A stretch of 44,101 bases of DNA from Desulfatiglans sp. (GTDB lineage Bacteria > Desulfobacterota > DSM-4660 > Desulfatiglandales > HGW-15): contig JAAZBV010000123.1 in assembly GCA_012513605.1 (NCBI GenBank), positions 1 through 44,101 on the forward strand. Reading direction: 5' to 3'. Made by a program: the position numbers and the translations under genes. The number at the start of each line of letters is the position of its first letter. Within the stretch, counting starts at the first letter, position 1. The notes under the pieces were generated by a model, which did not search any database, was not told the origin of the DNA, and saw only the letters and a program-made list of their open reading frames with translations. Of this stretch, positions 15,375-26,866 are shown piece by piece.

Positions 15375-17948
15375 CTATATCACTATATTAACGAGTTTCT
15401 GTTGAACCACAAAAATCTTTTTTATACCCTTTTCTCCTATAAAGGCCTTTACCTTTTCATCCTCAAGGGCCTTCGCTTCTATCTCTTTGTCCGACAGAAA
15501 GGCAGGCACCTCCATCTTGCTCCTGACCTTGCCGTTAACCTGCACAACAATGAGCCTTTTGTCCTTCTCAAGGGCGCCTTCATTATATCCGGGCCAGCCC
15601 GTATCAATCAGATAGCCCTCATGACCCAGTATGTGCCATAGCTCTTCTGTTATGTGGGGCACAACTGGTGAAAGCAGGATTACTGTCTTTTCAGCTGCCT
15701 CTCTTATTACAGACCAGGAACTTTCATCCATCTCTTTTGCATCATTCATATACCTGTAGGCATCATTGATAAGCTCCATTACAGCGCTTATGGCAGTATT
15801 AAAGTGGAACCTGTCTTCTATATCATTTGTAACCTTCTTAACAGTTTCATGTATTTTGCGGTTGAGTGCCTTAAGGTCACCATCAAGGGCTTCTTCATTT
15901 ACCTTTGGGGCATTTTTCAGATTATCTAAATTATCATCTACCAGTCTCCACACACGATTAAGAAACCTGAATGCACCTTCAACACCCTGATCGCTCCATT
16001 CGAGGTCACGCTCCGGCGGAGATGCAAACAGGCAGAACATGCGCACTGTATCAGCACCATAGGTATCAACAAGAAATGCAGGGTCAACAACATTCTTCTT
16101 TGACTTGGACATCTTAAGGCTTCTGCCCCTTATTACCTGCGATCCGCACTTTGTGCACTTGTCATCCTTTACCTCATCCGGGAAGAGGTATCCGTGCTCA
16201 GGACACTCCTCTGTCTCCTTGCACACCATGCCCTGGGTCAGGAGGTTTTTAAATGGCTCATCCACATGGAGATATCCAAGGTCCTTTAAGACACGTGTAA
16301 AAAACCTTGAATACAGAAGGTGCAGGATTGCATGCTCTATGCCGCCTATGTACTGGTCAACAGGGAGCCAGTATTTTACACTATATTCATCAACCGGCGC
16401 CTTTTCATAGCGGGGGCTTGCATACCTGGCAAAATACCATGATGACTCCACAAATGTATCCATGGTGTCTGTCTCACGCCGCGCAATGCCGTTACATTTC
16501 GGACACTTTGTCTCGTAAAAATCAGGTTCAAACGAAAGCGGTGAGCCGCCGCCCTCTCTCAACTCCATATTGAGCGGGAGCACAACAGGCAGATCCTTTT
16601 CATCAACAGGCACAATACCGCACTTTTGACAATACAGCATTGGTATGGGTGTACCCCAGTATCTCTGGCGTGAGATATTCCAGTCCCTGATCCTGAAATT
16701 CACAGTCTTGCTGCCTATACCCTGTGAGTCAAGGTACAGGGCTATCTCCTCTATGGCCTTATGGTTTGCGAGCCCATTAAACCTTCCTGAATTAACAAGG
16801 ATCCCCTGCCCTTCATACGCCTTTTGCATGGTATCCGAATCAAGCTCAGTGTCAGCCGGGGTGATAACCACCCTCTTTTTAAGATTGTATTTACACGCAA
16901 ACTCAAAGTCCCTCTGGTCATGGGTAGGCACACACATGATCGCACCGGTACCATAATCTGCGAGCACAAAATTACCCACAAATATGGGGATCTTTTCCTG
17001 TGTAAGAGGATTAACTGCATAGCGCCCTGTAAATATCCCCTCTTTCTCGGTGAACTCGGCAGTGCGGATAAAACCGGCTATCTTCATGTTGCGCTCTACA
17101 AAGGCAAGTACATCCTTTTCCTGTTCTGTCCCCTTAATCATTTCCCTGAGCATCTGATGCTCAGGAGCAAAACACATAAATGTCACGCCATAAACCGTAT
17201 CAGGCCTCGTGGTAAATACTTCTATGACCTGGTCAGAATCAGCAAGAGGAAATTTTATTATTGCACCGTAGCTTTTTCCTATCCAGTTCTTCTGCATGGC
17301 GATAACACGCTCAGGCCACCCTGTGAGACTATCACATTTTTCAAGTATATCCTCTGCGTAATCGGTGATCTTGAAGTACCAGCTGTCCATCTCTTTTATG
17401 GTTACTTCCCTGTTTGTATGACGCCAGCAGCAGCCATCCTCTACCTGTTCCTTGGCAAGCACTGTCTGGCACAGGTCACACCAGTTGACATTTGTCCTCT
17501 TCTTGTATGCCAGCCCCTTTTCAAACATCTTTATGAAAACAAGCTGCTCCCATTTGTAATAATCAGGGTCACATGTTGCAATTTCACGTTTCCAGTCATA
17601 ACTGAGGCCCAGCATCCTGAGCTGTGACTTCATATGGTCAATATTGGCGTATGTCCATTTTGCCGGGTGGGTATTATTATCAATGGCAGCATTTTCAGCG
17701 GGAAGGCCAAAGGCATCCCACCCCATTGGATGAAGCACATTCTTACCGGTCATCCTCTTGTACCTGGCTATAACATCCCCTATTGTGTAGTTGCGCACAT
17801 GACCCATATGAATCTTGCCTGACGGGTAGGGGAACATCTCCAGAAGATAGTATTTCTCACGGTCCGGGAGCTCTTTTACCTCAAAAAGGGCTGCATTATC
17901 CCAGCTCTCCTGCCATCTCTTTTCTATTGTATTTGGGCTGTATTTCAC
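15375..17948 (-). CDS. leuS: Leucyl-tRNA synthetase
   Basis: This 857-residue class I enzyme charges tRNA-Leu. The HIGH motif appears as HMGH in [19 protein letters not shown] (about residues 41-59), and KMSKS is in [13 protein letters not shown]. The CP1 editing domain carries TTRPDTVYG, and the Asp-containing region [19 protein letters not shown] is conserved. A zinc-type cysteine pair set (CQKCG, CPKCNG) and an anticodon-binding C-terminal part complete the bacterial LeuRS. There is no T-box-like leader in the 22-bp gap upstream, as expected for a gene inside an operon. Confidence 0.98.
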   Translation of the reverse strand: MKYSPNTIEKRWQESWDNAALFEVKELPDREKYYLLEMFPYPSGKIHMGHVRNYTIGDVIARYKRMTGKNVLHPMGWDAFGLPAENAAIDNNTHPAKWTYANIDHMKSQLRMLGLSYDWKREIATCDPDYYKWEQLVFIKMFEKGLAYKKRTNVNWCDLCQTVLAKEQVEDGCCWRHTNREVTIKEMDSWYFKITDYAEDILEKCDSLTGWPERVIAMQKNWIGKSYGAIIKFPLADSDQVIEVFTTRPDTVYGVTFMCFAPEHQMLREMIKGTEQEKDVLAFVERNMKIAGFIRTAEFTEKEGIFTGRYAVNPLTQEKIPIFVGNFVLADYGTGAIMCVPTHDQRDFEFACKYNLKKRVVITPADTELDSDTMQKAYEGQGILVNSGRFNGLANHKAIEEIALYLDSQGIGSKTVNFRIRDWNISRQRYWGTPIPMLYCQKCGIVPVDEKDLPVVLPLNMELREGGGSPLSFEPDFYETKCPKCNGIARRETDTMDTFVESSWYFARYASPRYEKAPVDEYSVKYWLPVDQYIGGIEHAILHLLYSRFFTRVLKDLGYLHVDEPFKNLLTQGMVCKETEECPEHGYLFPDEVKDDKCTKCGSQVIRGRSLKMSKSKKNVVDPAFLVDTYGADTVRMFCLFASPPERDLEWSDQGVEGAFRFLNRVWRLVDDNLDNLKNAPKVNEEALDGDLKALNRKIHETVKKVTNDIEDRFHFNTAISAVMELINDAYRYMNDAKEMDESSWSVIREAAEKTVILLSPVVPHITEELWHILGHEGYLIDTGWPGYNEGALEKDKRLIVVQVNGKVRSKMEVPAFLSDKEIEAKALEDEKVKAFIGEKGIKKIFVVQQKLVNIVI

Positions 17949-17970
17949 AATCTGCCTCTACCTTTAAATT

Positions 17971-18594
17971 TTATATTAGTATTCCTGCCGCATGTTCATC
18001 TGTTTCCATATCTGTCAGCCATGGATATTTATCCAGGATAACTGAAAATTCTGATACAGGTGAATATAATTCTCTCAGGCCCACTGTCAGGGGTTCAATT
18101 GCACCCATATGCCCCCTGTCAACCCGTACAAACATCTTTAACATGGGTACAGGATCATCCTTATATTTATTTAAATAACCATTGGCAAGGGTTTTTATCA
18201 CTGTTTCAAGATGCATCAGGTACCCCGGTGCAAACCTCTCTGAGACAGGGAGATAGAATGCAAACTCCTTTATCCCCATACTCTGCAGCGCTGAGCCAAC
18301 CGCTGATGCCTCTTTTTTCAGTGCCTCTATTGAATATTCCGACTCCTCTCCCATACCATGTATGAGGAGTTTATCAGCCTTGATAGCCTCCTGTGTTGCA
18401 AAAAGCAGCTTTTCCCCGCGCTCCCCTGACCAGATACCGGCATCAATGATATCGCTGATGCTACCGACCATTTTTCTATCCATATTTTTTATTACACTGG
18501 ATATGCCGGTATTTACGCTGAATGAAAAAATCACAATTACCTGGCAAAAGAGATCCTCAAGGGGGCGATATGTAAATCTCAGGTCAAGCCGCAT
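17971..18594 (-). CDS. Stand-alone domain like the leucyl-aminopeptidase N-terminal (M17-N) fold
   Basis: This 207-residue protein resembles only the N-terminal, macro-like domain of M17 leucyl aminopeptidases: DLRFTYRPLEDLFCQVIVIF at the start, KADKLLIHGMGEESEYSIE, then LKKEASAVGSALQSMGIKEFAFYLP. The catalytic metal-binding half of M17 enzymes (for example the NTDAEGR motif) is absent and there is no room for it, since leuS follows after 22 bp. It starts 8 bp after nusB, so it is co-transcribed. Without the catalytic part it cannot be a normal peptidase; ligand binding or regulation is possible. The homology is inferred from motif shape. Confidence 0.65.
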   Translation of the reverse strand: MRLDLRFTYRPLEDLFCQVIVIFSFSVNTGISSVIKNMDRKMVGSISDIIDAGIWSGERGEKLLFATQEAIKADKLLIHGMGEESEYSIEALKKEASAVGSALQSMGIKEFAFYLPVSERFAPGYLMHLETVIKTLANGYLNKYKDDPVPMLKMFVRVDRGHMGAIEPLTVGLRELYSPVSEFSVILDKYPWLTDMETDEHAAGILI

Positions 18595-18602
18595 CGTATT
18601 AT

Positions 18603-19025
18603 CTATTTCCGATTTTTATCCTGTAAATATTTTATGTAAATATAATCCAGCACCCCGTTGATAAAGGCACCTGATTCCTCTGTACCGTATCTCTTGCCAA
18701 GTTCAACCGCCTCATCAATAGATACCTTGTATGGAATGCTCTCCATATAAAGCATCTCATAGATACTGAGCCTTAATATGCTCCTGTCTACCCTTGACAT
18801 CCTTTCCAATCGCCAGTTTTTTGATGCCTCCTTTATAAGGCTGTCAATATGGCTTAAATTTTCCGATATGCCCCTTATAAGCTCTCCTGAAAAGGCCTTT
18901 AAGGATTTCGGTGCATCGAAATTCTCACATATCAGTTCAAAGCTCTTTTCCGGGTCACCGGGGCTGTATTCCATAAAAAAAAGGATCTGGGTCACCAGCT
19001 CCCTTGCTTTTCTTCTGTTTCCCAT
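18603..19025 (-). CDS. nusB: Transcription antitermination protein NusB
   Basis: This 140-residue all-helical protein, with NusE (S10), binds boxA RNA and supports antitermination on rRNA operons. It shows the family pattern RRKARELVTQILFFMEY at the start, DSLIKEASKNWRLERMSRVDRSILRLSIYEML and the closing ESGAFINGVLDYI. Position after ribH is the classical rib-nusB arrangement found across bacteria. Confidence 0.97.
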   Translation of the reverse strand: MGNRRKARELVTQILFFMEYSPGDPEKSFELICENFDAPKSLKAFSGELIRGISENLSHIDSLIKEASKNWRLERMSRVDRSILRLSIYEMLYMESIPYKVSIDEAVELGKRYGTEESGAFINGVLDYIYIKYLQDKNRK

Positions 19026-19060
19026 TCTATAAATCTGTTTTTATCTGCCGCCCTGAACGG

Positions 19061-19528
19061 CTACTTCATGTTTTTGAAAAGACTTGCCATCTCCATAGCA
19101 GCCATTGCAGCATCCCAGCCTTTGTTCCCGGATTTGGACCCTGCACGCTCAATAGCCTGTTCAAGGTTATCAGTGGTAAGCACCCCGAAGGTTACTGGAA
19201 GAGTGCTTTCAAGTGATACAACAGCTATCCCTTTGGCTACCTCTGATGCCACATAATCAAAATGGGGGGTTGCACCTCTTATCACAGCGCCCAGACAAAT
19301 TATGGCGTCATAACCGCCTTTTGTTGCAAGCCTTTTTGCAGCAATGGGGATTTCAAAGGCGCCAGGCACCCTCACCAGGGTAATGTTGTCTTCATTTGCG
19401 CCGTGCCTTTTAAGGGCATCAAGCGCACCTTCAACCAGCTTTGAGCTTATAAAGTCGTTAAACCTGCTTACCACAATGGCAAACCTATAACCCTCCGCAG
19501 ATATAATACCTTCAACTGTTTTTGGCAT
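19061..19528 (-). CDS. ribH: 6,7-dimethyl-8-ribityllumazine synthase
   Basis: This 155-residue enzyme makes lumazine, the immediate riboflavin precursor, from dihydroxybutanone phosphate and the ribityl pyrimidine. Family blocks: [51 protein letters not shown] and [28 protein letters not shown]. The His in ATPHFDYV is the usual catalytic residue. It begins one base after ribBA, so the genes are tightly linked. Confidence 0.98.
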   Translation of the reverse strand: MPKTVEGIISAEGYRFAIVVSRFNDFISSKLVEGALDALKRHGANEDNITLVRVPGAFEIPIAAKRLATKGGYDAIICLGAVIRGATPHFDYVASEVAKGIAVVSLESTLPVTFGVLTTDNLEQAIERAGSKSGNKGWDAAMAAMEMASLFKNMK

Positions 19529-19529
19529 C

Positions 19530-20759
19530 TTATTCTCCTGTTGTTTGTTTTTTATCCTTACCTATCTTCATCATATGACCAAGCTTCTGACACTTGGTCA
19601 ACAGGTATCTTATATTTTCAGGCTTTGGCTCACACTCTATGGGAACCCTGCTCGATACTACAAGCCCGTACCCCTCAATACCCTTAATCTTTTTCGGATT
19701 ATTTGTCATCATCCTCATCTTTCTTACACCAAGGGCATGAAGCATCTGGGCCCCAACACCATAATCGCGCAGATCAGCCTGAAACCCCAGATCTTCATTT
19801 GCCTCCACAGTGTCACGCCCCTTATCCTGTAAGGCATATGCCTTAAGCTTGTTGGCCAGCCCAATACCCCTGCCCTCCTGCTGCAGGTAAAGGATTACAC
19901 CAAGCCCCTCCTCCTCAATGATCTTCATGGCCTTTGCAAGCTGGGTGCCGCAATCGCACCTGTATGATCCGAATACATCACCAGTAAGGCACTGTGAATG
20001 TACCCTGACTAATATCTCCTTGTCAGGGTCTATATTTCCTTTGACCAGGGCAAGATGCTCATGGTCATCAATATCGTTTATAAACCCGTAAGCCCTGAAT
20101 TCGCCATATGGTGTGGGGAGTACTGTTTCAGCCACGATATGAACAAAGGACTCTGTTCTCATCCTGTAGGCAATAATATCTGCTATTGTTGCTATTTTGA
20201 GATCATGTCTTTCAGCAAATTCTATAAGATCAGGCATTCTTGCCATTGTGCCGTCATCGTTCATGATTTCACATATAACACCGGCTGGTTTAAGGCCGGC
20301 AAGCCTTGCAAGATCAACAGAACCTTCAGTCTGCCCGGTTCTAAATAGAACTCCGCCCTTCCGTGCCCTTAAGGGGAATATATGCCCGGGCTGCACAAGG
20401 TCATCAGGTCTCGCATCCTCTTTAACAGCGGTAAGGATAGTCTTTGCCCTGTCATGGGCTGAGATACCTGTCGTTACACCCTCCCTAGCCTCGATGGATA
20501 CAGTAAAGGCTGTATTAAAGGGTGACCTGTTGTCACTTACCATCAGGGGCAGTTTCAGCTTTTCAACCAGTTGATGATCAAGTGAAAGGCAGATAAGCCC
20601 CCTGCCGTATTTTGCCATAAAATTAATGGCCTCAGGGGTAATCTTTTCAGCAGCGATGGTAAGATCACCCTCATTCTCCCTGTCTTCATCATCTACAAGG
20701 ATTATCATTTTGCCGTTTCTAAGGTCTTCTAAAACATCTTCAATTCTTGATACTGTCAT
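19530..20759 (-). CDS. ribBA: Bifunctional DHBP synthase / GTP cyclohydrolase II
   Basis: This 409-residue fusion supplies both precursors of riboflavin. The N-terminal half (about 1-200) is RibB, dihydroxybutanone-phosphate synthase ([29 protein letters not shown], RxGxVxHTE-like [15 protein letters not shown]). The C-terminal half (about 205-400) is RibA, GTP cyclohydrolase II, with the zinc cysteines in [30 protein letters not shown] and [10 protein letters not shown]. Both halves look complete. The ATG overlaps the ribE stop by four bases. Confidence 0.98.
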   Translation of the reverse strand: MTVSRIEDVLEDLRNGKMIILVDDEDRENEGDLTIAAEKITPEAINFMAKYGRGLICLSLDHQLVEKLKLPLMVSDNRSPFNTAFTVSIEAREGVTTGISAHDRAKTILTAVKEDARPDDLVQPGHIFPLRARKGGVLFRTGQTEGSVDLARLAGLKPAGVICEIMNDDGTMARMPDLIEFAERHDLKIATIADIIAYRMRTESFVHIVAETVLPTPYGEFRAYGFINDIDDHEHLALVKGNIDPDKEILVRVHSQCLTGDVFGSYRCDCGTQLAKAMKIIEEEGLGVILYLQQEGRGIGLANKLKAYALQDKGRDTVEANEDLGFQADLRDYGVGAQMLHALGVRKMRMMTNNPKKIKGIEGYGLVVSSRVPIECEPKPENIRYLLTKCQKLGHMMKIGKDKKQTTGE

Positions 20760-21427
20760 TTTATATTACTGCCAAAACCAAACTGCTCCAGCATCTCCAT
20801 GTTTATTGTTGAAGCGCCATTCCTGTTTTCAGCAGCCCTCTCCTTTAATAATAATCTTTCAACATACTTGGCAATCAAGTCAGTTTCTATGTTAACCATG
20901 TCACCGGGCCTCTTTTTGATCAAGGTTGTTGAAGCCCCTGTTTCAGGGATGATATTAACCTCAAAATACCCTGTTTGACAAACATTAATCGTCAGGCTGA
21001 TCCCGTCTATTGCAACAGAGCCCTTTCTAATGGTGTACCTTGAAAGCCCTTCATCAATTTTAACACCCATCAGCCATGATTTTTTGATCTGTCTTTTTTC
21101 CGATATTATGCCAATGCCATCCACATGCCCTGATACAAAGTGCCCTCCCAGCCTGTCAGTAAGTTTCATTGCCCTCTCAAGGTTTACCTCTGCCCCTCTT
21201 TTTAAAGATCCTATGGTAGTTTTTGAGGTGGTTTCACTGGATGCATACATCCTGATCAGCCCCTCATTCATCTCTGTAACAGTAAGGCATACACCGTTTA
21301 CTGCAACACTGTCACCGATCTTAGAGTCTGACATATCAAAAAATGGCATGATCAGTAAATCCATATCCCCGCCTGATATCCGTGAATCATTGATTCTGCC
21401 AGTCCCTTCAATAAGACCTGTAAACAT
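20756..21427 (-). CDS. ribE: Riboflavin synthase, alpha type
   Basis: This 223-residue enzyme dismutates two lumazines to riboflavin. It has two lumazine-binding repeats: the first starts [12 protein letters not shown] and includes [11 protein letters not shown], and the second includes [12 protein letters not shown] and [12 protein letters not shown]. The C-terminal tail is slightly longer than usual (about 200-215 residues is typical). It lies between ribD and ribBA. Some authors call this gene ribC or ribE depending on the organism. Confidence 0.97.
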   Translation of the reverse strand: MFTGLIEGTGRINDSRISGGDMDLLIMPFFDMSDSKIGDSVAVNGVCLTVTEMNEGLIRMYASSETTSKTTIGSLKRGAEVNLERAMKLTDRLGGHFVSGHVDGIGIISEKRQIKKSWLMGVKIDEGLSRYTIRKGSVAIDGISLTINVCQTGYFEVNIIPETGASTTLIKKRPGDMVNIETDLIAKYVERLLLKERAAENRNGASTINMEMLEQFGFGSNIK

Positions 21428-21438
21428 TCTTCCTTCCC

Positions 21439-22545
21439 CTAATAGACCGGATAACCGGTAATGAGTATATCACTGCCGACCTTCCTTATTTTTGTTCTTT
21501 CGAGTTTCAGTGAATCATTCATGCAAACAGGCCCCTTTCCTGTGGCCATAGGTATGCCGTCACCCGCACACAGGAGCTTGAGGGCCTTGAATATCATAAA
21601 TTTATCTACGAGCCTTTCCCCAATCATGGAACCCATGAGAGCAGCCCCTCCCTCAAACAAAATCGATGTTATACTCTTTTTACCGAGTATATCCATTAGT
21701 TCAGCCAGATCAATATGGCTATCTTTTACAGGGCATCTTATAACAGAGGTATTAACTCTTTCAACCCGTTTTATCCTTTCAGGATCAACTTTTTCACCAG
21801 TAATTATAAAGTTCATGACATCAGCATCATCATTAAGAAGCCTTGCATCAGGAGATATCCTGAGATGTGTATCCACTATAATCCTGTGGGGATTACGGCT
21901 GTTTTTTGCTGCAAGCCTTGAGGTTAAAAGGGGGTCATCAGCTATTACAGTCCCCACACCTACCATTACAGCATCAACCTGAGACCTAAGCCTGTGAACA
22001 TATCTCCTTGCATCTTCCCCTGTAATCCACATGGAATGGCCGGTTGATGTAGCAGTAAAACCGTCAAGGGTGAGCGCTGATTTTGCTATGATGAACGGCC
22101 TGCCGGTTTTAACAAATTTAGTAAAAGATTCAAGGAGTTCCACGCACTCTCTTTCAAGCACTCCTGTCCTGACATTTACGCCATTCTCCTTCAGATACTC
22201 CATCCCCCCTCCCCTGACCTTCGGGTTTGGGTCCTTCATTCCAACAACCACATTTTTTATACCACTTTCCAGGATAGCCTTTGTACAGGGAGGTGTCTTG
22301 CCATGATGATTACAGGGTTCAAGGGTAACGTAAAGAATATCGAGGGGGGTCGTCTTTCCCTTAAGGTTTGAGATGGCCTCCAACTCGGCGTGGGCTGTAC
22401 CTGCCTTTTTGTGATATCCTTTCGCAATTATCCGGTTATCTCGCACAATAACAGCGCCGACAGCAGGGTTCGGGGATGTTTTACCAAGGCCCTTTGATGC
22501 TATTTCAAGGGCCTTTTTCATATATATGGTATCTTTATCGCTCAA
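21439..22545 (-). CDS. ribD: Bifunctional pyrimidine deaminase/reductase RibD
   Basis: This 368-residue enzyme carries out two early riboflavin steps. The N-terminal deaminase (about 1-145) has the zinc ligands in HAELEAI and PCNHHGKTPPC; the C-terminal reductase (about 146-360) has AKSALTLDGFTAT, VDAVMVGVGTVIADDPLLTSR and ILFEGGAALMGS. It is the first rib gene of the cluster. The 71-bp gap to nrdR is too short for an FMN riboswitch, so flavin feedback on the rib genes through such an element at this place is unlikely. Confidence 0.97.
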   Translation of the reverse strand: MSDKDTIYMKKALEIASKGLGKTSPNPAVGAVIVRDNRIIAKGYHKKAGTAHAELEAISNLKGKTTPLDILYVTLEPCNHHGKTPPCTKAILESGIKNVVVGMKDPNPKVRGGGMEYLKENGVNVRTGVLERECVELLESFTKFVKTGRPFIIAKSALTLDGFTATSTGHSMWITGEDARRYVHRLRSQVDAVMVGVGTVIADDPLLTSRLAAKNSRNPHRIIVDTHLRISPDARLLNDDADVMNFIITGEKVDPERIKRVERVNTSVIRCPVKDSHIDLAELMDILGKKSITSILFEGGAALMGSMIGERLVDKFMIFKALKLLCAGDGIPMATGKGPVCMNDSLKLERTKIRKVGSDILITGYPVY

Positions 22546-22616
22546 ATTTATCTTCTGGAAAGGGGTTATTAATAACAGGGACAGGCAGTATGTAAGAATA
22601 TAAAGGGAAAGAGGGG

Positions 22617-23087
22617 CTAAAGTCCCCCTTCTCTTCTGGTCTTAAGTATATCTTCCAGCTCAGCCATGAATTCATTTATATCCTTGAACTGCCTGTATAC
22701 AGAGGCAAATCGGACATAGGCAACCTCGTCCCACTCCTTAAGGCTCTTTATGACCTTCTCCCCTATCTCCTTGCTTTCAACCTCTTTTTTTCCAAGCTCC
22801 TGAAAATAGACCTCAAGCAGATCAACAAAATCATCTATCATGGTCACGCTGACAGGCCTTTTCTGGCAGGCATTTTTTATCCCTGCGATAATCTTGTCAC
22901 GGCTGAAAGGCTCCCGTCTGCCATCCTTTTTTACAACCATCGGCAGGATCTCTTCGAGCTTTTCATAGGTGGTGAAACGCCTTTCGCACTCAAGGCATTC
23001 CCGTCGTCTTCTTATGGTGCGGCCATCCTTGCTTAACCTTGAATCTATGACTTTATTTTCGATATTGGAGCAATAGGGGCATTTCAT
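22617..23087 (-). CDS. nrdR: Transcriptional repressor NrdR
   Basis: This 156-residue regulator of ribonucleotide reductase genes has an N-terminal zinc ribbon ([17 protein letters not shown] ... [12 protein letters not shown]) and an ATP-cone ([20 protein letters not shown] onward), which senses the ATP/dATP balance. It binds paired NrdR boxes upstream of nrd genes; none are in this window. Its ATG overlaps the dCMP-deaminase stop by four bases. This glyA-dCMP deaminase-nrdR-rib order groups nucleotide and one-carbon genes. Confidence 0.97.
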   Translation of the reverse strand: MKCPYCSNIENKVIDSRLSKDGRTIRRRRECLECERRFTTYEKLEEILPMVVKKDGRREPFSRDKIIAGIKNACQKRPVSVTMIDDFVDLLEVYFQELGKKEVESKEIGEKVIKSLKEWDEVAYVRFASVYRQFKDINEFMAELEDILKTRREGGL

Positions 23088-23530
23088 ATACTCAACCTTT
23101 CGATTTCGAGTTTTGCTTCTGCGAGCATCTGATCCGAGAGTGGATCATCATATCCTTCACGGTAATAAACCTTCTTAATGCCTGCATTGATTATCATCTT
23201 GGTACATATCACACAGGGTTTGTTAGTACAATAAAGAATTGACCCGTTTATGGAGATGCCATGGTATGCAGCCTGCAATATCAGATTCTGTTCCGCATGC
23301 AGGCCCCTGCACAGTTCATGTCTCTGACCTGAAGGTATGGAGGAATCTTCCCTGAGGCACCCTACCTCTTCACAGTGCCTGAGCCCGGAAGGCGCACCAT
23401 TGTAACCTGATGCCAGTATCCTTTTATCCTTGACCAGTATGGCCCCAACCTGCCGTCTCATGCAGGTTGATCTCTTGGCTACAAGATCTGTTATTGCCAT
23501 GAAATATTCAGGCCACGATGGTCTGGACAA
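23084..23530 (-). CDS. dCMP deaminase (ComEB family)
   Basis: This 148-residue zinc cytidine/deoxycytidylate deaminase turns dCMP into dUMP, the substrate for thymidylate synthesis. The metal and catalytic sites are seen as CRGLHAEQN (His/Glu) and PCVICTKMI (two Cys), with the extra Cys-rich loop ([24 protein letters not shown]) typical of dCMP deaminases such as T4 gpCD and ComEB. It starts 19 bp after glyA, which supplies the methylene-tetrahydrofolate used by thymidylate synthase, and overlaps nrdR. Confidence 0.93.
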   Translation of the reverse strand: MSRPSWPEYFMAITDLVAKRSTCMRRQVGAILVKDKRILASGYNGAPSGLRHCEEVGCLREDSSIPSGQRHELCRGLHAEQNLILQAAYHGISINGSILYCTNKPCVICTKMIINAGIKKVYYREGYDDPLSDQMLAEAKLEIERLSI

Positions 23531-23549
23531 TTATTTTACCCCACTAAAA

Positions 23550-24800
23550 TCAGTTAAAATACTGGTATATCGGGAACTTTGAACAGAGCTCCTTTGCAGT
23601 AGCCTTTATATCCGCAAGTATCCTCTCATTATTGATATTTTCAAGAGCCCTGTTTATAAGGCTGGCAACTGTTATTATCTCATCTTCTTTGAAACCACGT
23701 GTGGTTACAGCAGGTGTCCCTATCCTGAGACCGCTTGTAACCTGCGCGTTTCTCGTTTCAAAGGGAACTGTATTTTTATTTACCACAATGCCTGCCTTGC
23801 CAAGGGCTGTTTCAGCATCCAGGCCTGTTAAATCCTTTGATGTAAGGTCAACAAGTATGAGATGGTTGTCTGAGCCGCCGGAAACCAGATTATAACCGTA
23901 TTTCATCATCTCTTTTGCCATAACCCTGGAATTCTTTACAACCTGTTTCTGGTATTCAGTAAACTCAGGCTGTAACGCCTCATGAAAACAGACTGCCTTT
24001 GCGGCCAGCACATGCATGAGCGGGCCACCCTGTATGCCAGGGAATATGGTCTTGTTTATAGCCTTCTGATGCTCCATAGAAGAGATGATCAGCCCTCCTC
24101 TGGGGCCGCGCAGGGTCTTATGGGTTGTTGTTGTTACAAAATCAACAACACCAACAGGAGAAGGATGCTGACCCGCAGCAACAAGACCTGCAATATGGGC
24201 AATATCTGCCATCACGTAGGCCCCGACCTCATCAGCTATTTCTCTGAATTTTTGAAAATCGATTACCCTCGGATAGGCGCTTGCCCCCACAACAATCATC
24301 CTGGGTGAATGTTCCTTTGCAAGATCATACACCTGGTTGAAGTCTATGAGCTGGGTTTCAGGATCAAGCCCGTATGAGAAAGACCTGTATATATTTCCAG
24401 AAAAGCTTGCCTTGCTCCCATGGGTGAGATGCCCGCCGTGGGAGAGATTCATACCCAGTATGGTGTCCCCTGGTTTCAGCACTGAAAAATATACAGCCAT
24501 ATTGGCCTGGGAGCCTGCATGCGGCTGAACATTCACATACTCGGCATTGAAGAGCTTCTGAGCCCTTTTTATGGCCAGTTCCTCGACAATATCAACGTAT
24601 TCACACCCGCCATAATACCTTGCCCCCGGATACCCTTCAGCATATTTGTTTGTCAATACATTACTCTGGGCCTCTATTACAGCCCTTGATGCATAATTTT
24701 CAGATGCAATAAGAACAATACTATCCTGCTCCCTGATAACTTCTTTTCTAATTGCATCTGCTACCTCCGGATCTACTTGTGAAAGCCCTTTTTCAATCAA
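23550..24800 (-). CDS. glyA: Serine hydroxymethyltransferase
   Basis: This 416-residue PLP enzyme converts serine and tetrahydrofolate to glycine and methylene-tetrahydrofolate. The PLP lysine is in [15 protein letters not shown], and other family blocks are [46 protein letters not shown] and [13 protein letters not shown]. Length is normal (about 415). It follows rpiB by two bases. Confidence 0.98.
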   Translation of the reverse strand: MIEKGLSQVDPEVADAIRKEVIREQDSIVLIASENYASRAVIEAQSNVLTNKYAEGYPGARYYGGCEYVDIVEELAIKRAQKLFNAEYVNVQPHAGSQANMAVYFSVLKPGDTILGMNLSHGGHLTHGSKASFSGNIYRSFSYGLDPETQLIDFNQVYDLAKEHSPRMIVVGASAYPRVIDFQKFREIADEVGAYVMADIAHIAGLVAAGQHPSPVGVVDFVTTTTHKTLRGPRGGLIISSMEHQKAINKTIFPGIQGGPLMHVLAAKAVCFHEALQPEFTEYQKQVVKNSRVMAKEMMKYGYNLVSGGSDNHLILVDLTSKDLTGLDAETALGKAGIVVNKNTVPFETRNAQVTSGLRIGTPAVTTRGFKEDEIITVASLINRALENINNERILADIKATAKELCSKFPIYQYFN

Positions 24801-24802
24801 CT

Positions 24803-25243
24803 TTAATCACCTCTATTTTCTATTTTATCAATACGCATTTTATGCCTGCCGCCTTCAAACTCTGTCGTAAGAAAGACCTTGAGTATCTCAAGCGCCAGAC
24901 CTTCACCTGTAACCCTTGCTCCGACAACAAGGATATTTGCGTTGTTATGTCTCCTTGACATCTCAGCAGTAAAATGATCATGACAAAGAGCAGCTCTTAC
25001 GCCCTTAAAACGGTTTGCAGCTATGGACATTCCAATACCAGCACCGCAGATCAGCACACCTTTTTCATATTCGCCCGATGAAACAGCAACTGCCACCTTG
25101 CGTGCGATATCAGGGTAATCAACCGAATCGGCGCTGTATGCACCGGCATCTGATACCTCATATCCCAGTTCATTTGTAATTAACTCTTTATATTTGTTTT
25201 TCAAATCAAAACCGGCGTGATCCGAACCAATTATAATTTTCAT
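24803..25243 (-). CDS. rpiB: Ribose-5-phosphate isomerase B
   Basis: This 146-residue enzyme interconverts ribose 5-phosphate and ribulose 5-phosphate, the RibB substrate. Family blocks: [53 protein letters not shown] (active-site Cys), and [14 protein letters not shown] start at the ATG at 25243, which has GGGGAG just upstream and gives the standard N-terminus; a TTG at 25267 would add eight unneeded residues. It sits between fabF and glyA, an order repeated in related genomes. Confidence 0.96.
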   Translation of the reverse strand: MKIIIGSDHAGFDLKNKYKELITNELGYEVSDAGAYSADSVDYPDIARKVAVAVSSGEYEKGVLICGAGIGMSIAANRFKGVRAALCHDHFTAEMSRRHNNANILVVGARVTGEGLALEILKVFLTTEFEGGRHKMRIDKIENRGD

Positions 25244-25275
25244 TTTCTCCCCAGTAATTAAGTTCAAGGTGAAAT

Positions 25276-26517
25276 CTATGGTTCAAATGCCTTAAACAGC
25301 AATGACGCATTTGTCCCGCCAAAACCAAATGAATTCGACATTGCCACCTTTACCTGTGCCTTTCGCGCCTTGTTTGGCACATAATCAAGATCACATTCAG
25401 GATCAGGTGTTTCATAATTTATTGTAGGCGGGATTATTCCATGTTTTACTGTCAATGCAGAGTATATTGCCTCAACCCCGCCTGTTCCACCTAAAAGATG
25501 ACCTGTCATGGATTTGGTCGAACTGATAGCAAGCTTATAGGCATGGGAGCCGAATAATCTTTTTACAGCCTTTGTCTCAGACAGGTCATTAAGGGAGGTT
25601 GAGGTCCCGTGTGCATTAATATAATCAACATCTTCAGGTTTCAGACCCGCACTGTTTATTGACATTGCCATGCAGTTTACAGCCCCGTCACCTTCCGGGT
25701 GCGGTGCAGAAACATGGTATGCATCACCTGAAAGCCCGTAACCTGCTATTTCAGCATATATCTTTGCCCCCCGGTTCAGGGCGTGATTCAACTCTTCAAT
25801 TACGAGAATGCCCGACCCTTCGCCAATCACGAATCCATCTCTATCTTTATCAAATGGGCGGGATGCCTTTTTTGGATCATCATTTCTTGTTGAGAGGGCA
25901 TGCATGGAACAGAACCCTGCAAAGGCAAGGGGGGTAATAACTGCCTCTGCGCCACCTGTAATCATTGCATCGGCGATTCCCTCCTGCACAATCCTGAAGG
26001 ATTCGCCGACAGCATGAGTACTTGCCGCACAGGCAGTTTCTATTGAAGAATTAGGCCCCATGGCACCGTATTCTATGGCAATCTGCCCCGGAAGCATGTT
26101 GGGGATTATACCGGGGATAAAAAACGGGCTTACCCTTCCCGGTCCCTTTTCAAGAAGGGTCTTGTGAAAACTTTCGATCATTGAAAGTCCGCCAAGCCCT
26201 GAACCGGTCAGACACCCTACCCTGTTACAGTTTTCCGGACCTATTTTCAACCCGGAATCTTCCATAGCCATCCTGGCAGATGCAAGACCGTAATGAATAA
26301 AGATATCAAACCTTCTTATCTGTTGCTTATCAATAAAGTCCTCAGCATGAAAATCGGTCACCTCTGCGGCAATTTTACTTTTATAGTCTGAGGTATCAAA
26401 CCTGGTAACCGGCCCTATAACCGATTTGCCGGAACATAAGGCATCCCAGTTTTTTTCAACCCCTGTGCCCAGAGGAGTGACCATGCCCAGGCCGGTAATT
26501 ACAACCCTTCTCTTCAT
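25276..26517 (-). CDS. fabF: 3-oxoacyl-ACP synthase II
   Basis: This 413-residue condensing enzyme elongates acyl-ACP with malonyl-ACP in fatty-acid synthesis. The Cys-His-His triad is visible: SIETACAASTHAVG, NAHGTSTSLND and STKSMTGHLLGGTGG. The thiolase-fold start RRVVITGLGMVTPLGTGV and the end SNSFGFGGTNASLLF are as in other FabF proteins. It lies directly after acpP, the usual acpP-fabF order. Confidence 0.98.
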   Translation of the reverse strand: MKRRVVITGLGMVTPLGTGVEKNWDALCSGKSVIGPVTRFDTSDYKSKIAAEVTDFHAEDFIDKQQIRRFDIFIHYGLASARMAMEDSGLKIGPENCNRVGCLTGSGLGGLSMIESFHKTLLEKGPGRVSPFFIPGIIPNMLPGQIAIEYGAMGPNSSIETACAASTHAVGESFRIVQEGIADAMITGGAEAVITPLAFAGFCSMHALSTRNDDPKKASRPFDKDRDGFVIGEGSGILVIEELNHALNRGAKIYAEIAGYGLSGDAYHVSAPHPEGDGAVNCMAMSINSAGLKPEDVDYINAHGTSTSLNDLSETKAVKRLFGSHAYKLAISSTKSMTGHLLGGTGGVEAIYSALTVKHGIIPPTINYETPDPECDLDYVPNKARKAQVKVAMSNSFGFGGTNASLLFKAFEP

Positions 26518-26568
26518 AAAAATAAACCCCTCTATCCCAGTATCTGATAAGATGCATGCATCAGGGAA

Positions 26569-26826
<258 letters not shown>

Positions 26827-26866
26827 TTATTATTAAATAATAACCCTAACCATTAATATCACTGGC

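Noticed and set aside
16824-17627. Plus-strand ORF of 267 codons opposite leuS
   Set aside because: It is antisense to a clearly real leuS frame and is composed of the reversed codons of that gene; no family resemblance.
17949-17970. T-box leader before leuS
   Set aside because: The 22-bp gap cannot hold one, and the gene is inside an operon.
22546-22616. FMN riboswitch before ribD
   Set aside because: The gap is only 71 bp and has none of the conserved RFN stems.
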